The notes beneath the pieces were generated by a model. It was not told the origin of the DNA, searched no databases, and saw nothing but the letters and a program-made list of their open reading frames with translations. The translations under genes and the position numbers were made by a program. DNA of 64,000 nt, taken from NCBI RefSeq assembly GCF_963674635.1, contig NZ_OY771475.1, positions 1,116,001 through 1,180,000 of the forward strand, written 5' to 3'. Origin of the DNA: Breoghania sp. (GTDB taxonomy: Bacteria > Pseudomonadota > Alphaproteobacteria > Rhizobiales > Stappiaceae). This document shows positions 36,298 to 45,594 of this stretch, piece by piece. Each line of letters starts with the position of its first letter. The first letter of the stretch is position 1.

Positions 36298-37578
36298 ATG
36301 ACCGACAAAACACCCGGTTTTTCGACGCTCTCCATCCACGCCGGAGCGCAGCCGGACCCTGCCACGGGCGCGCGCACCACGCCGATCTACCAGACAACGT
36401 CTTACGTCTTTGATGATGCGGATCACGCTGCGTCGCTGTTCGGCCTTCAGGCATTCGGCAATATTTACACCCGGATCACGAACCCGACGACGGCGGTGCT
36501 GGAGGAGCGCGTTGCGGCATTGGAAGGCGGCACGGCAGCTCTGGCGGTTGCCTCCGGTCATGCGGCCCAGCTTCTCACCTTCCACGGGCTGATGACGCCG
36601 GGTGACGAATTCATCGCCTCTCGCAAGCTCTATGGCGGCTCCATCAACCAATTCAACCATTCCTTCGAGAGCTTCGGCTGGAAGGTGAAGTGGGCGGACA
36701 CGGACGATCTCTCCACCTTTGAGGCGGCAATTACCCCGCGCACCAAGGCGATTTACATCGAGTCGATTGCGAATCCGGGCGGCATCGTCACGGACATTGC
36801 AGCCATTGCCGAGATCGCGAAAAAGGCCCATGTGCCGCTGATCGTCGACAACACGCTGGCCTCTCCCTATCTGTGCCGTCCCATCGATCATGGCGCGGAT
36901 ATCGTCCTGCACTCGCTGACGAAGTTCATGGGCGGCCACGGCAATTCCATGGGCGGCGTCATCGTGGATGCGGGCACTTTCGACTGGTCTGCAGACGATC
37001 GCTACCCATTCCTGTCCAAGCCGCGCCCTGAGTATCAGAACATGGTGCTGCACGAGACCTTCGGCAATTTCGCCTTCGCCATTGCCATGCGCACCCTGTC
37101 GCTGCGCGATCTCGGGCCCGCCATCTCGCCGTTCAACGCCTTCATGCTGCTGACGGGCATCGAAACCCTGCCACTGCGCATGCAGCGCCATTGCGACAAT
37201 GCGCTGGCGGTTGCGCGCTGGCTGGAGCAGCATCCGGCGGTGAGCTGGGTTTCCTATGCCGGGCTTGAAAGCAGCCCCAGTCATGAGCTGATGAAGAAGT
37301 ATTCTCCGCGCGGCGGCGGAGCGGTCCTGACCTTCGGCATCAAGGGCGGCTATGACGCGGGCGTCGCCTTTGTCTCCAATCTCCAGCTCTTCTCACATCT
37401 GGCGAATATCGGTGACACGCGCTCGCTGGTCATTCATCCGGCCTCCACCACCCACCGGCAGTTGACCGACGAGCAGAAGGTCGCCGCTGGAGCGGGGCCG
37501 GACGTCGTTCGGCTTTCCATTGGCCTGGAAGATATCGAGGATATCATCGGCGATCTGGATCAGGCGCTTTCCGCCTGA
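36298..37578 (+). CDS. metY: O-acetylhomoserine sulfhydrylase
   Basis: 426 residues from ATG at 36298 (MTDKTPGFSTLSIHAGAQPD). It makes homocysteine from O-acetylhomoserine and sulfide with PLP. The Cys/Met metabolism domain shows FGNIYTRITNPTTAVLEERV, VASGHAAQLLTFHGLMTPGD, IVDNTLASPYLCRPIDHGAD and the PLP lysine in LHSLTKFMGGHGNSMGG (about residue 210). C-terminal LVIHPASTTHRQLTDEQ is the family pattern. Length fits MetY and not the shorter MetZ. Upstream frame to 36175 crosses the leader hairpin and is rejected. Confidence 0.95.
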   Translation: MTDKTPGFSTLSIHAGAQPDPATGARTTPIYQTTSYVFDDADHAASLFGLQAFGNIYTRITNPTTAVLEERVAALEGGTAALAVASGHAAQLLTFHGLMTPGDEFIASRKLYGGSINQFNHSFESFGWKVKWADTDDLSTFEAAITPRTKAIYIESIANPGGIVTDIAAIAEIAKKAHVPLIVDNTLASPYLCRPIDHGADIVLHSLTKFMGGHGNSMGGVIVDAGTFDWSADDRYPFLSKPRPEYQNMVLHETFGNFAFAIAMRTLSLRDLGPAISPFNAFMLLTGIETLPLRMQRHCDNALAVARWLEQHPAVSWVSYAGLESSPSHELMKKYSPRGGGAVLTFGIKGGYDAGVAFVSNLQLFSHLANIGDTRSLVIHPASTTHRQLTDEQKVAAGAGPDVVRLSIGLEDIEDIIGDLDQALSA

Positions 37579-37600
37579 CGATCTGCCACTTGATATGAAA

Positions 37601-37669
37601 GGACCGGCGCGCGCCCGCTGGCGCTGCGCCGGTCCAGGATGTCTGTATCCCCCGATATCCAGACATCCT
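37601..37669. terminator. Paired hairpins between convergent genes
   Basis: Two perfect 10-bp stems back to back, 37601-37610 with 37626-37635 and 37636-37645 with 37660-37669. They sit in the 120-bp gap between metY (plus) and the chemoreceptor gene (minus) and could end both transcripts, though neither has a long U-tract. Confidence 0.6.
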
Positions 37670-37698
37670 CAAGGCCCGCACAGGGCCAAGCCGTCGTC

Positions 37699-39051
37699 TC
37701 AGGCGGCCCGAATTCGATCGAAGAACACCCCGATTTCCTTGCGCAGGGTATCCACTTCACCGCCGATGGTCCCCACGGCGGAGCCGACCCGTTCACTCAC
37801 CTCCATCGTATCGCCCGCCACGCTGCGCAGCTCCGACAGGTTGCGTGCAACCCCGTCTGTCGCCATCGCCGTCATCTGCATGCTGTTGGATATGTCACTG
37901 ACGGCCGACATGTTGCCTGCAATGGATGCACTGATCTCGGCAGAGATATCCGTTATCTCGCTGGTGGAATTCACGATTCCCTCGATCTCCTCGACCGTGC
38001 GGGCGGTTGCCTTTTGGATGGCGTCAATCTGACCGGCGATCTCGTCAGTCGCGTTTGCGGTCTGCTCGGCCAGTTTCTTGACCTCCACCGCGACAACCGC
38101 AAATCCTCGCCCCGCCTCCCCCGCGCGCGCTGCTTCGATCGTCGCGTTGAGTGCGAGAAGGCTTGTTTGAGCGGCGATATCATTGATAAGCGACAGGACA
38201 GAGCCTATCCGGTCCGCGGCTTGTGCCAGTTCGCCAACCGTCGAACTTGTGGCGGTTGCGCGCGAATGGCTTTCGCCAGCCAGATCCGTGGCCTTGCCCG
38301 ACTGATCCTGGATGGCTGCGATCGCTTTGGTCACAGAATCGGACGCCCGCGCACTTGCATTCACCCCTTGGCTCGCTTGTTCCAGGTCCGCGCCGACCGT
38401 ATCCGCCATGGCCTTGGTTTCGCCCGACACCGCATCGAGACTGGTCGCGATCTCGTGCATTGTCTGCATGACGGAACCGATACGCGAAAGCGAGATGTCC
38501 GTGACGCCTTCCAGAGCGAGAATGGCTTCTTCCCGACGGGCGAGCCGGTTCTGGCGCGCTTCGTAATTCAGTTTTTCGTAGACCGTCAGCGACAATTCCT
38601 GGTCCAGCATGACGGCCCGCACGACAGCCTCATTGGCGGCTATGAGCCGGGCGCTGCGGAAACGGGAGAAGGAAGAAATCACCGTGACGAGTTCGGTCAA
38701 GACGCGTTGATAGCCCGCGATATACCAGCGCGGTTCCATGCCGATCTTGAAATGCGCGGTGCCCACACGCTTGATGCTGGCAAGGTGTTCGGGACCGAAA
38801 CCGTTCAAAAACAGAAGTTTCCAGTGTTCCATCTGGGCTGACTTCAGCCCCTTCACGCTCACCTTGATCAAGGATCGCGTCTCTTCGAACCTTGCAAGGT
38901 GCGCATAGAAGCGATCAAGGATTTCGGGTAACCGGGGTTCCAGAACCGGCCAGAGGTTCCGCAGAGCCGTTCGGTCCTTTTCCCCGAAAGATGCAAAATC
39001 CAGTCGGACTTTGAGGTCTCTTGCTCCGGATTCGCTGTTCAAGTCCAGCAT
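37699..39051 (-). CDS. Globin-coupled methyl-accepting chemotaxis protein
   Basis: 450 residues without membrane helices. Residues about 10-160 are a protoglobin-like sensor with a likely heme-ligating histidine in VGTAHFKIGMEPRWYIAGYQ (about residue 100). Residues about 190-450 are the receptor signalling domain with the conserved hairpin tip INDIAAQTSLLALNATIEAA then RAGEAGRGFAVVAVEVKKLA. This is the HemAT type: a cytoplasmic oxygen or redox sensor that controls CheA. No C-terminal CheR-binding pentapeptide is seen. It stands alone, convergent with metY; flagellar genes lie at the other end of the window. Confidence 0.94.
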   Translation of the reverse strand: MLDLNSESGARDLKVRLDFASFGEKDRTALRNLWPVLEPRLPEILDRFYAHLARFEETRSLIKVSVKGLKSAQMEHWKLLFLNGFGPEHLASIKRVGTAHFKIGMEPRWYIAGYQRVLTELVTVISSFSRFRSARLIAANEAVVRAVMLDQELSLTVYEKLNYEARQNRLARREEAILALEGVTDISLSRIGSVMQTMHEIATSLDAVSGETKAMADTVGADLEQASQGVNASARASDSVTKAIAAIQDQSGKATDLAGESHSRATATSSTVGELAQAADRIGSVLSLINDIAAQTSLLALNATIEAARAGEAGRGFAVVAVEVKKLAEQTANATDEIAGQIDAIQKATARTVEEIEGIVNSTSEITDISAEISASIAGNMSAVSDISNSMQMTAMATDGVARNLSELRSVAGDTMEVSERVGSAVGTIGGEVDTLRKEIGVFFDRIRAA

Positions 39052-39199
39052 GCTCTCCCCACCTCCCAGCGGTACAGATTTTTCAGATTGTTTCTTGTAC
39101 GTACTAGTAATTAAACATCTTGTTAAAATTAGGTATCGGCAGACACAATCTCTCCGACAGCGCGCAGGTGAGCGCTACGGCATGCCGTTGAGGACGGGA

Positions 39200-40288
39200 T
39201 CAGTTGGCCGTTACGGGACGCGGCGGAAAAAAGCTCGCGGCGTGGATCACCAGCGCCATCAGCATCATCACCGCAAAGGCCTGATGCGTGAGCGCCAGTG
39301 AAAACGGCACAACGAGCAGCAGGGTCGCGATGCCGAGCCCAGCCTGAACCAGAACCGCGCCAACGGAATGCGCGGCGCCCCTGACTAGACGAGAGGGCGC
39401 GCCGGTTGCCCGCAGGCGCCACCAGTGCCAAAGCGCAAAAGCCAGAAGGAAATAGGCCCCGCAACGGTGCTGGAACTGCACGGTTGTGACGTTGTCGACG
39501 AAGTTCCACCATGCCGGCTCAAGCATGAGCAGGCCGGACGGGATGAAATCGCCATCCATAAGGGGCCATGTATTGTAGGTGAGCCCGGCATGAAGGCCCG
39601 CAACAAGCCCGCCGAGGAAAATCTGCGCAAGTGCCAGCGCGACAAGCGTGAGCGCGCGCCCTCGCCCCTCTGCGGGCCGGATGAGATCGGCCCCAGCCCC
39701 CCTCGCGGGTTTCAACCGCTGTGCCAGCCACAAAGCGTACGCGAGAATCCCGCAGGCGATCGTCAGGTGAACCGCGAGGCGCTCTTGCGCCACGTCGACC
39801 CGGTTAACGAGGCCAGAGGCCACCATCCACCAGCCAACGGCGCCCTGAAACCCGCCCATCAGGAACAGGGCGACAACGCGTGGTTTGGTCCAGCTGTCCA
39901 GCCTGCCCGATACCCAGAAAAACACCAGCGGAACGAAGAAGGCCACGCCGACGAAGCGCCCCAGAAAGCGGTGCGCCCACTCCCACCAGAAGATACGCTT
40001 GAAGGCATCCAGGCTCATGCCCTTGTTGACCTTCTGGTATTCCGATGACTGCTGGTATTTGCTGAACTCGTCCTGCCAGTCAGCGTCGCTGAGAGGAGGG
40101 ACCACGCCGTGGATAGGCTTCCATTCGGTGATCGAAAGCCCGGAATCGGTAAGCCGCGTCGCCCCGCCGAGCATCACCATGGCGAAGACCAGCGCAACGA
40201 TGAAATAAAGCCAGATCCGCACCCATTTGCGTCCGTTTCTGGCAGATACGTCCGATGCGCCCACGCTCAAGATGGTCTCAGCACTCAT
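39200..40288 (-). CDS. ctaA: Heme A synthase CtaA/Cox15
   Basis: 362 residues from ATG at 40288 (MSAETILSVGASDVSARNGR). Eight membrane helices. It oxidises heme O to heme A for cytochrome c oxidase. The type-2 signatures are LGGATRLTDSGLSITEWKPI, WEWAHRFLGRFVGVAFFVPL and the haem histidines in QFQHRCGAYFLLA and TVHLTIACGILAYAL-like sequence, plus LGGLVAGLHAGLTYNTWPLM. Length is that of the alphaproteobacterial enzyme. It diverges from the 65-aa DUF2842 gene. Confidence 0.96.
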   Translation of the reverse strand: MSAETILSVGASDVSARNGRKWVRIWLYFIVALVFAMVMLGGATRLTDSGLSITEWKPIHGVVPPLSDADWQDEFSKYQQSSEYQKVNKGMSLDAFKRIFWWEWAHRFLGRFVGVAFFVPLVFFWVSGRLDSWTKPRVVALFLMGGFQGAVGWWMVASGLVNRVDVAQERLAVHLTIACGILAYALWLAQRLKPARGAGADLIRPAEGRGRALTLVALALAQIFLGGLVAGLHAGLTYNTWPLMDGDFIPSGLLMLEPAWWNFVDNVTTVQFQHRCGAYFLLAFALWHWWRLRATGAPSRLVRGAAHSVGAVLVQAGLGIATLLLVVPFSLALTHQAFAVMMLMALVIHAASFFPPRPVTAN

Positions 40289-40476
40289 CGATCCGGCTTG
40301 TCCTCTCCCGCGAAGCCCCGCTCCCGACGGGACTGTCATCCTCAGCGAGGGAAGTAGCGCGATCGGTGTCCGGGGGCAAGGCAAGTTGACGTTGGGGCTC
40401 GACTTTTCGCCCGCAAGCCGGTTAGTACATCCCGCAGGGACCTGTCCCTGCCAGCCAATTATCCTGGGAAGCCTCG

Positions 40477-40674
40477 ATGCCGCCGCTAAAACGCCTGTTC
40501 GGAACCGTTGTTCTGGTCGTATTCGTGCTTGTCTACGCGTTCTTTGCAGCCGTCATTGGCGACATGACGCTGCAAGATGCCAACCACTGGATCCGCATCG
40601 CTTATTTCCTTGTTGCGGGCGTCTTGTGGACGATCCCTGCCGGTGCGCTCATCTGGTGGATGTATCGAAGCTGA
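40477..40674 (+). CDS. DUF2842 small membrane protein
   Basis: 65 residues, MPPLKRLFGTVVLVVFVLVY at the start and AGVLWTIPAGALIWWMYRS at the end. Two membrane helices and the WWM-type tail fit DUF2842, a family found in alphaproteobacteria and often next to ctaA. Function unknown. The gene is 188 bp from ctaA and reads away from it; the AEC transporter gene ends 17 bp later on the other strand. Confidence 0.82.
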   Translation: MPPLKRLFGTVVLVVFVLVYAFFAAVIGDMTLQDANHWIRIAYFLVAGVLWTIPAGALIWWMYRS

Positions 40675-40690
40675 CCTGCCTCAACAGGCT

Positions 40691-41641
40691 TCACATGCCT
40701 GGCAGGATGTTGTTGGTGATTGCATAGAGGAATGCCGTCACCGTCACGACAGAGGCAAGCGTGCCGAGAAGCACGATTGCCGAGGCGCGCTGGACATAGG
40801 TCTGGTACGCCGTCGCCATGACGAAGACATTCGCCGCAGGCGGCAGACACGCCATGAGCACCGCCGTCGCGACCCAGAGCGGCGAGAAGCCCCCAATCCA
40901 GTTCAGCAAAAACAGCACCAAAAGCGGATGCACGATCAGCTTGATGAAAAGCAGGATCGGCAACTCGCCGGGGATGCGCCCCATTGGACGAATTGCGACG
41001 GTCACACCCAGCGCAAAAAGCGCGCAGGGCGCGGCTGCGGACCTCAGGAACGTCAAAAGCGTATCGAGTGCGGCGGGTGCCTTGAACCCGATGGCCGCGG
41101 CCCCCACCCCCAAGATGGTGGAGACAATGAAAGGGTGCGTCAGGATCTGCCGCGCGACGCCGAAAGCGGCCTTGCGAAACCCTACTTTCTCGTTCCCCCC
41201 CAAGGCCATCATCATCGGCAACAGGGTGAAGAGCAGGATGTTGTCGAAACAGAAAATGAGTGCGGTTGGCACCGCTGCCGCCGCACCGAGCGTGGCGAGC
41301 GTGATGCCCGGCCCCATATATCCGATATTGGAATAGGCCCCGGCCATGCCCTGGATGGTCGCCTCTGCGATGCGGCCCGTCTTCAGGATGCCGAAACAAA
41401 AGGCGAGCGCGAAGACGCAATAGGTGGAAAAGGTGGTCGTCGCAACGAAGGCGAGATTTGCCAGTTCTTCGATCGGCGTCTTGGCCAGCAGCTGGAAAAA
41501 CAGCGCCGGCAGGGCAAGATAGAGAATGAAGAAGTTCATCCAATCGAGCCCCTCCGCGGGAATCGACCGAATCTTGCCCGAGACATAACCGAGAAAGATA
41601 AGCCCGAAGAACGGCAGGGCGAGAGAAATGACTTCCTGCAT
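40691..41641 (-). CDS. AEC family transporter
   Basis: 316 residues, about ten membrane helices in two inverted repeats of five, as in auxin efflux carrier proteins. N-terminal LALPFFGLIFLGYVSGKIR and central SNIGYMGPGITLATLGAAAA are typical. Members export malonate, malate or other anions. Substrate unknown. Convergent with the DUF2842 gene, and 163 bp away from the divergent acyltransferase gene. Confidence 0.9.
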   Translation of the reverse strand: MQEVISLALPFFGLIFLGYVSGKIRSIPAEGLDWMNFFILYLALPALFFQLLAKTPIEELANLAFVATTTFSTYCVFALAFCFGILKTGRIAEATIQGMAGAYSNIGYMGPGITLATLGAAAAVPTALIFCFDNILLFTLLPMMMALGGNEKVGFRKAAFGVARQILTHPFIVSTILGVGAAAIGFKAPAALDTLLTFLRSAAAPCALFALGVTVAIRPMGRIPGELPILLFIKLIVHPLLVLFLLNWIGGFSPLWVATAVLMACLPPAANVFVMATAYQTYVQRASAIVLLGTLASVVTVTAFLYAITNNILPGM

Positions 41642-41804
41642 GCGTACAACTTTTCCGGTAGATTTGGGACGTTTTCGTCCCTTGCAAGAACGCCGGTTGC
41701 CTCACCGGGCGGGGTTGGGTAATCCAATTTTTGCCTAACGGGTTCGTGCCGTAAGGTCAATTGTTCAAGAGGCCTGCAAGAGAACAGGCCGGATTCCGAG
41801 TGAC

Positions 41805-42743
41805 ATGTCGAACCAGAACCTCTCCGCTTTCATGAAACTGCGCTACGCCTGCGAATATGCGGTATTGCGAGCGGTCGCGGGCGTCATGCGGGCATTGCCA
41901 CTGGAGCTCGCCTCCCGCTTCATGGGCGCGACATGGCGGTTGATCGCCCCGTTGACGAAACGCCATGCGCATGCGCTGGAGAACCTTGCACTCGCCTTTC
42001 CCGACATGCCTCCGGAGGAGCGCGAGCGCATCGCGCGCGCCATGTGGGCAAACCTTGGCCGTGTAGCGGCGGAATCCTTCCAGCTCGACCGGCTTTATCG
42101 CGACCGGCACCGCTACACGCTCGACGTGGAAGATGCGCGCAATTGCGCGTCCCAAAACAGCGGTGCCTGCGTTCTGGTCTCACTTCATACGGGCAACTGG
42201 GAGCTGGTCGCACAACCCGCCGCGGATGTGGGACTTGAGACGGCGGCTGTCTATCAGGCGCTCAAGAACCCCTTTGCCGACCGCTACCTCGCCGGCTTGC
42301 GCCACCTCTTCTATCCGGCAGGCCTTTATCCCAAGAGCCACAGCACCGCGCGCAAGCTCGTCCAGCATGTGCGCGACGGCGGCGCGATCGCCTTTCTCGC
42401 GGATCAACGTGACGTGCGCGGGGTCCAAGTGCCTTTCTTTGGGCAACCGGCATGGGCGACCCCCTTCCCCGTCATGGTTGCGCGGACCTATGGAGTACCG
42501 CTGCTCGTGTGTCGCACCATCAGACGCGAGGGGGTGAATTTCCACATCGAAGCCAAGACCCTCGACATTCCGCGCGACGGTGACAGGCATTCCGACATTC
42601 AGGAAGGCACCGCCCGCGTTCACGCACAGTTCGAACGCTGGATCCGGGAATATCCTGAACAATGGATGTGGATCCATCGCAAGTGGGCCGACAAGAAGTC
42701 CAAGCGAAAGAAAAAGCTCAACGTGACGTCACGCACGCCATAA
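41805..42743 (+). CDS. Lipid A-type acyltransferase (LpxL/HtrB family)
   Basis: 312 residues. The LABLAT domain has the catalytic H-x4-E in SLHTGNWELVAQPAADVGLE (about residue 127), QALKNPFADRYLAGLRHLFY and AFLADQRDVRGVQVPFFGQP. Such enzymes add a secondary acyl chain to lipid A or acylate other lysolipids at the inner membrane. A membrane anchor is at about residues 15-45. The C-terminus is lysine-rich. Family members in Hyphomicrobiales have varied roles, so the substrate is open. Confidence 0.92.
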   Translation: MSNQNLSAFMKLRYACEYAVLRAVAGVMRALPLELASRFMGATWRLIAPLTKRHAHALENLALAFPDMPPEERERIARAMWANLGRVAAESFQLDRLYRDRHRYTLDVEDARNCASQNSGACVLVSLHTGNWELVAQPAADVGLETAAVYQALKNPFADRYLAGLRHLFYPAGLYPKSHSTARKLVQHVRDGGAIAFLADQRDVRGVQVPFFGQPAWATPFPVMVARTYGVPLLVCRTIRREGVNFHIEAKTLDIPRDGDRHSDIQEGTARVHAQFERWIREYPEQWMWIHRKWADKKSKRKKKLNVTSRTP

Positions 42744-42875
42744 GTGCGAGCCGCGCTGTTACGCCTGCCCCCACCTCATGGCCGTCGCGCCACCTCTCCT
42801 TTCGAGGCATTTGTGCTCTGCACAAAAGGCGCTATACCATTTGGCCAATGATCAAGTCCTTTGGGGGGAACACTC

Positions 42876-43916
42876 ATGAAAACACCGCGCGCCTTCTATC
42901 AGCCACTGGCCATCGGCGCCCCCGCTCCCTATCGCGAGCTTCCCGTCACGCTGGAGCGCATGATCCATTTCGTGCCGCCGCATGTGGAGAAGATGCGCGC
43001 CAAGGTGCCGGACCTCATTTCCAAGGTCGATGTGATCCTGGGAAATCTGGAAGATGCGATCCCTGCCGACGCAAAGATCGACGCCCGCAAGGGCTTCATA
43101 GCCATGGCGCAGGAGAATGATTTCGGTTCCACCGGGTTGTGGACGCGCGTCAATTGCCTCAACAGCCCGTGGTTCCTCGATGATCTCCTGGAGATCGTTC
43201 CCGCCGTTGGTGACAAGCTTGACGTCCTGATGCTGCCCAAGGTCGAAGGCCCATGGGACATTCATTATGTCGACCAGCTTCTGGCACAGCTCGAAGCGCG
43301 CAACGGGCTGACGAAGCCGATCCTGATCCATGCGATCCTTGAGACGGCGGAGGGCGTGAAGAACGTGGAGGCGATCGCCACCGCGTCACCGCGCATGCAC
43401 GGCATGAGCCTTGGCCCGGCCGATCTCGCCGCCTCACGCGGCATGAAAACAACCCGCGTCGGAGGGGGCCACCCCGACTACGCGGTGCTTGCGGACGGTC
43501 AGGGGGATCAGCCGCGCACCGCCTTTCAGCAGGATCTTTGGCACTACACGGTGGCAAAGATGGTCGATGCCTGCATGGCCGCCGATATTCGCGCCTTTTA
43601 CGGCCCCTTTGGCGATTTCTCCGATGCCGCGGCTTGTGAGGCCCAGTTTCGCAACGCCTTCCTTATGGGCTGCGTCGGCGCCTGGTCGCTTCACCCCTCG
43701 CAGATCGACATCGCCAAACGGGTTTTCTCACCCGATCCCGACGAGGTCGCCTTTGCCAAGAAGATCCTCGATGCCATGCCCGATGGAACGGGCGCGGTGA
43801 TGATCGACGGCAAGATGCAGGATGACGCCACCTGGAAACAGGCTTCGGTAATTGTCGATCTGGCGCGCCGTGTGGCTGAAAAAGATGCCGCCATGGCCGA
43901 ACTTTATGGCCTTTAA
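42876..43916 (+). CDS. HpcH/HpaI aldolase, CoA-ester lyase (malyl-CoA lyase-like)
   Basis: 346 residues from ATG at 42876 (MKTPRAFYQPLAIGAPAPYR), preceded by TTTGGGGGGAA. The TIM-barrel citrate lyase beta family is recognised from LGNLEDAIPADAKIDARKGF (metal-binding glutamate), VLMLPKVEGPWDIHYVDQLL and LIHAILETAEGVKNVEAIAT. It cleaves or forms malyl-CoA or methylmalyl-CoA; the exact substrate is not readable. The protein is some 25 residues longer than the classic malyl-CoA lyase. Single-gene unit followed by a hairpin. Confidence 0.88.
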   Translation: MKTPRAFYQPLAIGAPAPYRELPVTLERMIHFVPPHVEKMRAKVPDLISKVDVILGNLEDAIPADAKIDARKGFIAMAQENDFGSTGLWTRVNCLNSPWFLDDLLEIVPAVGDKLDVLMLPKVEGPWDIHYVDQLLAQLEARNGLTKPILIHAILETAEGVKNVEAIATASPRMHGMSLGPADLAASRGMKTTRVGGGHPDYAVLADGQGDQPRTAFQQDLWHYTVAKMVDACMAADIRAFYGPFGDFSDAAACEAQFRNAFLMGCVGAWSLHPSQIDIAKRVFSPDPDEVAFAKKILDAMPDGTGAVMIDGKMQDDATWKQASVIVDLARRVAEKDAAMAELYGL

Positions 43917-43933
43917 GGCGTTCAATTAAAGGT

Positions 43934-43956
43934 CAGCCCGCCAACCGGGCGGGTTG
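43934..43956 (+). terminator. Possible terminator after the CoA-ester lyase gene
   Basis: Stem of about nine pairs (CAGCCCGCC with GGCGGGTTG, one wobble, short loop) 18 bases after the stop. The U-tract is poor (TTGACTCCC). Confidence 0.45.
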
Positions 43957-44070
43957 ACTCCCATCAACGCGCGTGGCTTTAAGGGCCCCGTAGCGGACTG
44001 GATTATCCGGGGTGGCGGATGCTTGCGAAGTTGAGCGTCCGGGCGCCCTTTGACGCATGGAGAAACGGAA

Positions 44071-44406
44071 TTGATTGAGAAGATCCGATCGGCCAAATAC
44101 AGGATCGGCCAGGTCGTTCGCCACCGGGTATACCCGTTTCGGGGCGTGGTCTTCGATGTCGATCCCATTTTCGACAATTCCGACGACTGGTACGAGGCAA
44201 TCCCGGAGGACATCCGCCCGAACAAGGATCAGCCCTTTTACCACCTTCTCGCGGAAAACGACGAGAACGAGTACATCGCCTATGTTTCGGAACAGAACCT
44301 CGTTTCGGACGATACAGGCGAACCGATCCGGCATCCTCAGCTTCTTGAGCTGTTCGAACAACTCGAAGACGGCACCTATCACGCCCGCGATGTCGAGATC
44401 CATTAG
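44071..44406 (+). CDS. hspQ: Heat shock protein HspQ
   Basis: 111 residues from a TTG at 44071 with GGAG eight bases upstream; a TTG at 44050 would add seven residues. HspQ is a small DNA-binding protein (hemimethylated DNA-binding fold) that also acts as an adaptor of Lon. The pattern KYRIGQVVRHRVYPFRGVVF, DVDPIFDNSDDWYEAIP and QPFYHLLAENDENEYIAYV plus EQNLVSD is exact for the family. It stands alone between the CoA-ester lyase gene and the envelope operon. Confidence 0.93.
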   Translation: MIEKIRSAKYRIGQVVRHRVYPFRGVVFDVDPIFDNSDDWYEAIPEDIRPNKDQPFYHLLAENDENEYIAYVSEQNLVSDDTGEPIRHPQLLELFEQLEDGTYHARDVEIH

Positions 44407-44426
44407 GCGTTCACGCGATCAGAATT

Positions 44427-44456
44427 GAAAAAGGCGGCCCTGGGGCCGCCTTTTTC
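44427..44456. terminator. Bidirectional terminator
   Basis: GGCGGCC/GGCCGCC stem at 44433-44439 with 44444-44450 flanked by A5 and T5, so it works in both directions: for hspQ on the plus strand and for the envelope operon on the minus strand. Confidence 0.88.
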
Positions 44457-44483
44457 ATATCCACATGGCGCCTGCTACTGATC

Positions 44484-44822
44484 TCAATCCTTGGGCGGCA
44501 GTGCTTCCTTCTTCTCCCGGAAGATCAGATAGAGATTGCGGAAATAGATGGTGAGACCCAATGCCTGACCGGCGATGAAAACCGGATCCTGTCTGATCAG
44601 TGCATAGACCAGAAGCAAAACGCCGCCGAAAACCGAAAAAAACCAGAAAGCGACCGGCACAATCGACTTGCCCGCCCGCTCGGAGGCAATCCATTGCACC
44701 ACGAAGCGCATCATGAACATGCCCTGAGCGACCAGCCCGAGGATGACCCAGACATCGAACTGCGCAATGAAGACCTGATGAAACCATTCATACAGGCCCG
44801 CAAGCCAACCACTACTCGCCAT
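44484..44822 (-). CDS. LAB_N domain membrane protein
   Basis: 112 residues from ATG at 44822 (MASSGWLAGLYEWFHQVFIA). Three or four membrane helices with LVAQGMFMMRFVVQWIASER, the VPVAFWFFSVFGGVLLLVYA block and YFRNLYLIFREKKEALPPKD. This is the lipid-A-disaccharide synthase N-terminal domain on its own. Such small proteins are paired with GT2/GT39 enzymes that use polyprenyl-phosphate sugars and may act as flippases or partners. It overlaps the end of the GT2 gene by 11 bases. Confidence 0.88.
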   Translation of the reverse strand: MASSGWLAGLYEWFHQVFIAQFDVWVILGLVAQGMFMMRFVVQWIASERAGKSIVPVAFWFFSVFGGVLLLVYALIRQDPVFIAGQALGLTIYFRNLYLIFREKKEALPPKD

Positions 44823-45594
44823 TGACAGGGATCTCCGAAACGATAGGCAGCGACTTGCGGCGCCGGCGCAACCACCACACGCCGAACAGATCCAGCGCGC
44901 CAATCAGCGCACGATCGAAGACGCCGTATTTCGAGGCGCCGTGGCGGCGTTCGCGGTCGACCACATCGACATGACAGATGCCGTATCCCTCACGCATGAC
45001 AAGGGCCGGCAGAAAGCGGTGCCAGCTGTCGAAATAGGGCAGCCGCAGGAATATCTCACGACGCACGGCCTTGAGCCCGCAACCGGAATCGCGGGTATTG
45101 TCCTTCAGGATCGCACCGCGCAGCTTGTTGGCGAAACGCGAGGCATACCGTTTGAAGGTCGTGGCCTTGCGTCCGACGCGCTGACCGGCGCACAGGCCGA
45201 CCGACGGGCCAGCGGCATTCAGTGCTGAGACCATGGCCGGGATATAGGCCGGATCGTTTTGGCCGTCGCCATCGATGGTCACGACGATGTCACCGCGTGC
45301 GTGGAGCATGCCGGTGCGCACCGCGCAGCTCTGGCCGCAGGCGCGTGCATGACGCACCGGACGCAGCCATGGGGAGGCTGCCCGCAGCTCCGCCAGCATT
45401 CGGTCGGTGCCATCGGAAGACCCGTCATCAACCGGGATCACCTCAAAATCCGTTCCGTCGAGCGCGGAGCGGATTTCCTCGATGAGACCCGGCAGGTTTC
45501 CGATTTCGTCTTTTGCGGGAATAACGACCGAGACGGCAGGCGTACCGGAGACGGTTGCACCTTCAGCCGGCACGGGCGTGTCGTTAGCGGTCAT
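44812..45594 (-). CDS. GT2 glycosyltransferase (dolichyl/undecaprenyl-phosphate type)
   Basis: 260 residues. GT-A fold with SVVIPAKDEIGNLPGLIEEI, VIPVDDGSSDGTDRMLAELR, GDIVVTIDGDGQNDPAYIPA (DxD) and GFGLKA-like DSGCGLKAVRREIFLRLPYF, the DPM1/ArnC group. It would load a sugar on a polyprenyl phosphate at the cytoplasmic face. It starts within the end of the PAP2 gene and is followed by the LAB_N gene; no C-terminal membrane anchors are present, in contrast to ArnC. Confidence 0.93.
   Translation of the reverse strand: MTANDTPVPAEGATVSGTPAVSVVIPAKDEIGNLPGLIEEIRSALDGTDFEVIPVDDGSSDGTDRMLAELRAASPWLRPVRHARACGQSCAVRTGMLHARGDIVVTIDGDGQNDPAYIPAMVSALNAAGPSVGLCAGQRVGRKATTFKRYASRFANKLRGAILKDNTRDSGCGLKAVRREIFLRLPYFDSWHRFLPALVMREGYGICHVDVVDRERRHGASKYGVFDRALIGALDLFGVWWLRRRRKSLPIVSEIPVNGE

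Noticed and set aside
39111..39126. CtrA site TTAA-N-TTAA ahead of the chemoreceptor
   Set aside because: The spacer is eight bases and the consensus is seven.
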